A DNA stretch of 64,000 nucleotides from Viola odorata (Eukaryota > Streptophyta > Magnoliopsida > Malpighiales > Violaceae). The stretch is from NCBI GenBank assembly GCA_963691705.1, contig OY829545.1:11349444-11413443 (forward strand). The letters are read 5' to 3'. Positions 58,688 to 64,000 of the stretch are shown here, piece by piece (within the stretch, counting starts at the first letter, position 1; each line of letters opens with the position of its first letter). The position numbers were made by a program, and so were the translations under genes. Below the pieces are notes generated by a model. The model was not told where the DNA came from and searched no databases. It was given only the letters and a program-made list of their open reading frames with translations.

Positions 58688-59035
58688 AGCATTTGACACG
58701 TGGCAAAAGTATGTTGATATCAGATTTTTCTTCCTCCCCCTCCCCTCCCCTCCCCTCTCTGGGATTGACTAAAGGTTAGCGACTTTAGCTTTACATCCGT
58801 CTGCTATTCTGAGGACAAGCAGTTTTATATTGTGATTCTTCCAATTCTGTAAACATATGAAAATAAATAAAGAATTGTACACAATATAATCTTCCAATTT
58901 TTTGTTACATTTTTTTTTTATGTATAAGCTTCCAATTTGGGGTGCATGGCAGAATAGCATTTGCTAAAACTAAAACTACATAACGTTTTTTGGTAGAGAA
59001 GTTAGAATGCATTTTCAATGTATTAGTAGGCGGCT
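58688..59035. other. Convergent intergenic spacer
   Basis: 348 bases between the stop codons of the FAS1 gene and the helicase gene. It contains a C-rich run (58735-58757) and AT-rich sequence, presumably the 3' UTRs of both. Confidence 0.5.
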
Positions 59036-62000
59036 TCAGTCATTGTCATCGAAGCCTCCGGCGCCATCATCCATGTCAATGTCATTGTCATCTGCTGCAT
59101 TTCCTTGATCATTATTTCCATAAATGCCATCCACTGCATTCTCTAAATCATTAGCATCAGACCCATCAGGTGCGGGTTTCTCGAGAGGTTTCATCGCGTT
59201 AATATTAACATCACTGAGAAAAGAGGCATATGGCTTGGAAACCTGTAAAGAGTGAATTTGTTACTTAATATTTATAGGTATTTGTTGCTTTAGGGGAGAA
59301 ATGAGTTATGATCTCATGATATTCACCTTGAAGAATACACCTCTCTTCTCAGCACTTTCCACTAAGTTGCTCCAATGCTCGTCGGTCCTCAAAGTTGAGG
59401 CAGATCCTACAACCTACAGTCGAGCCAATGGACAATCTCATAAGCAAAACTGAAATATGACATCAAATGAAATAGACTCTGCCCAAAAACTGTCTTGATC
59501 TGTATAAGCACGTAATGCCATACCAGGACGGTAGATTTTGCTCGGGTAATACCAACGTTCATTCTCCGGGCATCGGACACAAACCCAATGCCTCTATCTT
59601 TGTTTGCCCTAACGCACGAGAATATTGCAACATCCTTTTCTCGACCCTGGTCAGTGAAGGCGATTCAAATTTTATGAGTTAAAGGAAAGTTTTAACTTTG
59701 AAATAAATGCAATTGCAAGTAGCATGAATGGCTTTAAGAGGATAATTTACCTGGAACCCATCAACAGTCTGAATATCTACAAATTTTTGAGATTCTTGCC
59801 CGAACATATCATGAAATCTATCTTGCAAGAGCTTGACTTGGTTTCTATATGGGGATATGATCGCAAAATGTGAACTGGACCTGAGTTCTGGATACATAGT
59901 CACCATTTTATTATACATCAGAAGTACAAATTCAATCTCATCAATGTTCACCCAGGATCCACTTCCCGAGGGCTGGGACTCTTTCCCTTCGTGTATATCA
60001 AAGAAGCAAAATGGGCCAAAGCAGGGGTATTGATGCCATTCACGTCTTGTCTTACTCTCAATATCCTCTGTATCCTGCAGTTCCTCACTATAGAACTCCT
60101 TTGAAGGAAAGCTCCTTATCTGTTTTGCAACCACAAATGCAGAATTAGGTAGCTGGAGCATATTACTAAAATATAAACTGCTATCGCATCCACAGGTTGG
60201 TTTTGGACAGGGTTTACACTCCATCTGCCTCCAGATTCTTCTCTAACAACATGTCATGAGAAAAAAAAGGACTGTATAAAAACCGACACGTGCAGTTCAT
60301 AACCCTGCCTAAGTGTGCACATGTAAGACAATAGAGCGGATACCATATCATGTAAGTATAAATATATAGAAGTACTAATAGTTGATATTCGTATCAACAA
60401 TGATTCATATTTTCGGTTTTTGTTTTCAAAAGAGAGAACCCATAAGAAAAGTTTGATTGGATATATGTGAGTATGATCAGGTTGGATTTTATTTAACTTT
60501 AACGAAGTTTGATTTGAAATGAATATATTTGCAATATGTAATGAAAACAACCAAATTTTCATGTACTTTCATTAAGCAGAAACCACAACCCATATCAAAC
60601 CACCCTAAAGACTTGAACCCAAAACTTTTCACTAGGTACCTAAATCCATAACTGCTAGCCCAACAGTTTAATTTTACATACGTTTATAATCACCATCCTC
60701 AACACCATAAACCAGATCCAACGAAAACGATTAATTTGGTTATAAATATACTGATGAATGTCCTTACTCATCAGTACTTTGATTGTCACCCATTATTATA
60801 TTTTAACATGCTGTAGCAATTATCATGAATGAAGAAATCAGCTGACCTCTGGGTGCATTCGGTACTGCATCTTCAGCATGTTTACTGGATAACCAGCTCT
60901 CTGAAACCTCTCGAACAAACTTGTAGCATAACTTTATTTCAGAAAACAGAAGTAAATTAGAACATTTAAACCCCTAACCAGTAAAAATGTGCAAGTAGAA
61001 AACTAAATCAATAACAAAGACAACTTCATTACCCAAGTTTCCCAGCAGTAGACGAAATTACTGTGGCTGGCAATTGAACTGGATCACCAACCTGAAATGA
61101 AAATAAGAAGATAAAATACTGCAGATAATTTATTAATTTAGATCACTCAAATATTTCCCAAGGACACTTCCAGTGAACATTAAACAGGCGTAACAGGTTG
61201 TACATGCATCAATGCATTTTGTGTAGATCTGTTAAAATTGACAACATCCACAAAGATTTTAAATGTTTTGCTCTCAACCAAGACAGGCCAACAATTTTTT
61301 TTCTTCTGTTAGCAGAAATGAATATATTGAAGTATCTAAAATGAATATAGTTATTTATATGAACTGTCAAAACATCACTGCTCTCAGAATGATAATATAA
61401 TGATTTATAAAGGAACACGCACGACTAAGGTAGCATCTGAGGAGTACCAGAAATACTTGTTTGCATCCATTGGCCAAAGGAACAAGAGTTGCAGGTTCCA
61501 CCTGATTAAATAGGGGGAAAAAATTACATACAAACAAACTACCACATGCAAAATGGAATATCAGGTAAAGATAGATACCATTCTGGACCCAGCAAGTAAA
61601 TAGTGTTAAAGGCCTTAAGAGTAAAGCAGTGATAAGACTACATGCTAACCATAATGAACACAATTCATCAAACTCCAAAGTGTGAAGCCCGAATTCTCTT
61701 TGGAAAGCAGGCTCAAGTCCAGATAAAAACAACGATAGGATTGGACTCTATCTAACTCAATTGAAAACCAACCAAATGTTATATCTTATATTAGTTGCAA
61801 GTAACAAATTATGTGCTGGCACAGGTAACAACTTCAATTCAAGGCCATTGAAGAGTATCAAAGGCAATGCAGTGTCTGGAAATCTCACTATTCTTTTCTA
61901 GCAAATGCTACAGAATGAGAATATTTTGAAGATCTGCGACCTCAAGCCATAGCACGTCAAAATATTAACTACACATGCATTAATATGAAAACAAGGAGTT

Positions 62001-63891
62001 ATAAATACTTACAGCTTGGGCAGCCTCATCTATTATAACAACATCAAACCCATGATTTAATTTGCTAAATAGTGTTGAACCACTGAAGCTGAGGGTAGAA
62101 AAGACCTACAATACAGAAAAATTAGGAATGAGAATTGCGGTATATTAGATTTGTCTCCAACAGAAGGCATAACTATACATACTATGACAGCATCTTCAAG
62201 AATAGAAGCACGAATTCTATCTGTATCTCTTCCACCCCCTTGTTTCTGTTTCCCAGAAGCTGACTCATTTTGTTTCTGTTTCACCTGAAAAAGGATTGCC
62301 AATCATCAACTTACCACATCAGCAGGAATTATTAGTACCTAATTTAATAACTTTAGTCATTCACCTGTCATACTATCTACTAGCTCGTCATATATTTTAG
62401 ATGTTTTTGAATATAAAAAAACTCTTCATCTCTTTATTTTTATTTTTTATTCTCCTCCTTCCTCCTTCGTTGAGAAGCCAGGCAAGATAGACTCAACTCT
62501 TCAGCTTTTGTACAAGTGAGCATGAATAAATTGTAAAATACAGGGAAATGTTTTGGTGCCATGATAATTAATTTTTTCAATTAACTAAACTCAAATTTAT
62601 TTTGCTTTAAATTTCACCTTTTTCTCAAAATTATAATAAAGTAGAAGCTTGTCATTTGGTGTAATAATTACTCAAATTGATCCTAAAACATTAACTATAT
62701 TGTTTCAGAAGGACTACAACTATAGTAATTCTCTGATTTTTATGATTTTTTTTTAAAACTTTGTAATAATATTTTTGTACATCGTAAGGATGTTTCCAAT
62801 AATTGTGCATAACCGCAACCCGAAAATGACATTAATTGAAGGAAAGGTAATATATTGTTCGAGCTTTCTAGAAGGGTAGATAAAAAATCAAATAAACTTA
62901 AATGTATTAAAAAACAATACTTAAGGAATAAAATTTAAAACTCATCATATATAGTAGCCACAGGACAGATTCAATGTTTCCCAGGAACTTACGAGGTAAT
63001 CCATGCAGACAGACTGGATAGAATGATGAGCTTTAAGACCTATCCGCACAATTTTAGGATTATATGCATGGACGTTTTCATCATGGATACCTGTGAACCA
63101 AAGATAATAGAATAATTCAAGAGATTTACAGAATGATAATCAAGTGGCAAATCATTTTACTTGGAAAAGAGGGAATCAATCAAAGGTTCTTGGTAGTCAG
63201 ATACTCAGATGGATATTCAAAAAAAATTGGTTTCCAAACATTGGCAAGCAAGCATAGTTTTCTGAAGAATTAGTTGACGTTCACACCCACACTACTTGAA
63301 CCAACTAGTAGACAACTTCGCATACTGCAAAAGCAAAATTTCACCAAAGATTTTTCAACCACTCAAACAACAATGCGAACCCCCATGTTATTAAAATAGT
63401 CCCACAGCTCTTTAGTAAATGAGAAAAGTCTGCACAGTATCACTGACCCACCTATCCACCTAGAGACCTATTAATCTGAAGATGGGCCAGTCTAATCATA
63501 ACAATTTATATGCAAAAATCACAATAAAAGCATTACAATAAAAATCAGCAGCTAGTAACTACTCAGAAGGAAGTTCAGATGCACATAGAAAAATTGTACC
63601 TGTCTTCAGAAGGCGCACCACAATCTCATCAAGGGCAGAGTTTGATGGGGCACATACTAGCACACGCACACGATATCTGCGACTGGAAGCAACAACTTCT
63701 GGTTTCTGAAAATTTTCAAAAATCAGGAGATATAATTATATAATAATATTCTACTACAACATATAAAATTAAAACTTACTAAATCATTTCCAGTAGTAGG
63801 AAAAAAACCATCGTCGCCATCTGTGGGCATAATCAGATCTCTGGGATTGCTGCCAGTCAACCATGGAGATGCTCGTGCCCAATGATTATAC
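59036..63891 (-). CDS. MAA3: MAA3/Senataxin-type helicase, 3' portion (5' end outside window)
   Basis: Exons in order: 63780-63891, 63600-63705, 62993-63090, 62183-62284, 62013-62105, 61448-61501, 61033-61091, 60847-60931, 59751-60119, 59524-59646, 59327-59413, 59036-59243. Phases agree across all junctions. Motifs: '[15 protein letters not shown]' (Ia), '[10 protein letters not shown]' (Walker B), '[13 protein letters not shown]' (III), '[10 protein letters not shown]' (IV), '[16 protein letters not shown]' (V), '[10 protein letters not shown]' (VI). '[15 protein letters not shown]'-type text in the family appears here as '[15 protein letters not shown]'. Walker A lies beyond the right edge. 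This SEN1/SETX superfamily-1 helicase acts on RNA and RNA:DNA hybrids; Arabidopsis MAA3 is needed in the female gametophyte. In the last exon a run of five A's (59219-59223, plus strand) shifts the frame and a TGA at 59211-59213 ends it early. The acidic tail continues in the other frame to 59036. Confidence 0.9.
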
Positions 63892-64000
63892 CTGTGAATG
63901 GCACAAATTTTGCAGCTCAATAGATAATCAAAAAGATATTCCTGATTCTGTTGCTGGCAATTAAGGGTTACAATACCTCAATGGTCAATAATTTCTCAAG

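Noticed and set aside
63977..64000. A further MAA3 exon at the right edge
   Set aside because: A donor-like gag|gtattg is present, but the phase does not fit the next exon and a stop appears in the required frame, so it was left as intron.

Overview
This is a eudicot nuclear window: AT-rich, with split genes carrying GT-AG introns, transcription factors of plant-only families, and many plant DNA transposons. A cyclotide precursor whose pro-domain and tail look Violaceae-like (36948-37747) suggests a violet or close relative (Malpighiales). That placement rests mainly on this one locus.

Layout, left to right. 1-5 kb is repeats: a 650-bp inverted duplication of a type-B response-regulator fragment, a PIF/Harbinger-like MITE and a Stowaway MITE. 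4.9-6.5 kb is an intact ROH1-like (DUF793) gene, plus strand. 8.5-9.7 kb is a Mutator-like foldback element. 10.8-20.7 kb is a 14-exon FAM135-type serine esterase, minus strand, rebuilt exon by exon to 789 codons. 22.5-25.7 kb is a four-exon group-A (ABI5/GBF4-like) bZIP, minus strand, whose promoter holds a tandem duplication split by a foldback MITE. 26.5-35 kb has no recognisable gene; it holds a 302-bp tandem array, two LINE remnants and a Stowaway element. 35.5-36.0 kb is a small secreted FAS1 gene.

36.9-37.8 kb is a cyclotide precursor gene split by a 550-bp TRIM retrotransposon. 38.6-46.3 kb is a three-level nest: a mariner-like element with a decayed transposase, a 4.2-kb PIF/Harbinger-like element inserted just upstream of the transposase start and carrying exons of ornithine delta-aminotransferase, and a hAT MITE inside that. 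48.5-49.7 kb is a two-exon SHI-related (SRS) transcription factor, minus strand. 55.7-56.3 kb is an acidic protein of unknown function, minus strand. 57.2-58.7 kb is a second FAS1 gene with an internally duplicated C-terminal half. From 59.0 kb to the right edge lies most of a MAA3/Senataxin-type helicase, minus strand, with an apparent frameshift in its last exon.

The genes do not form a pathway. They are independent loci (membrane/exocyst biology, lipase-like esterase, ABA-type and auxin-type transcription factors, cell wall, defence peptide, RNA helicase) separated by transposon-rich DNA. The most notable material is the transposon-gene interactions: the TRIM-split cyclotide gene, the captured aminotransferase exons and the response-regulator hairpin.
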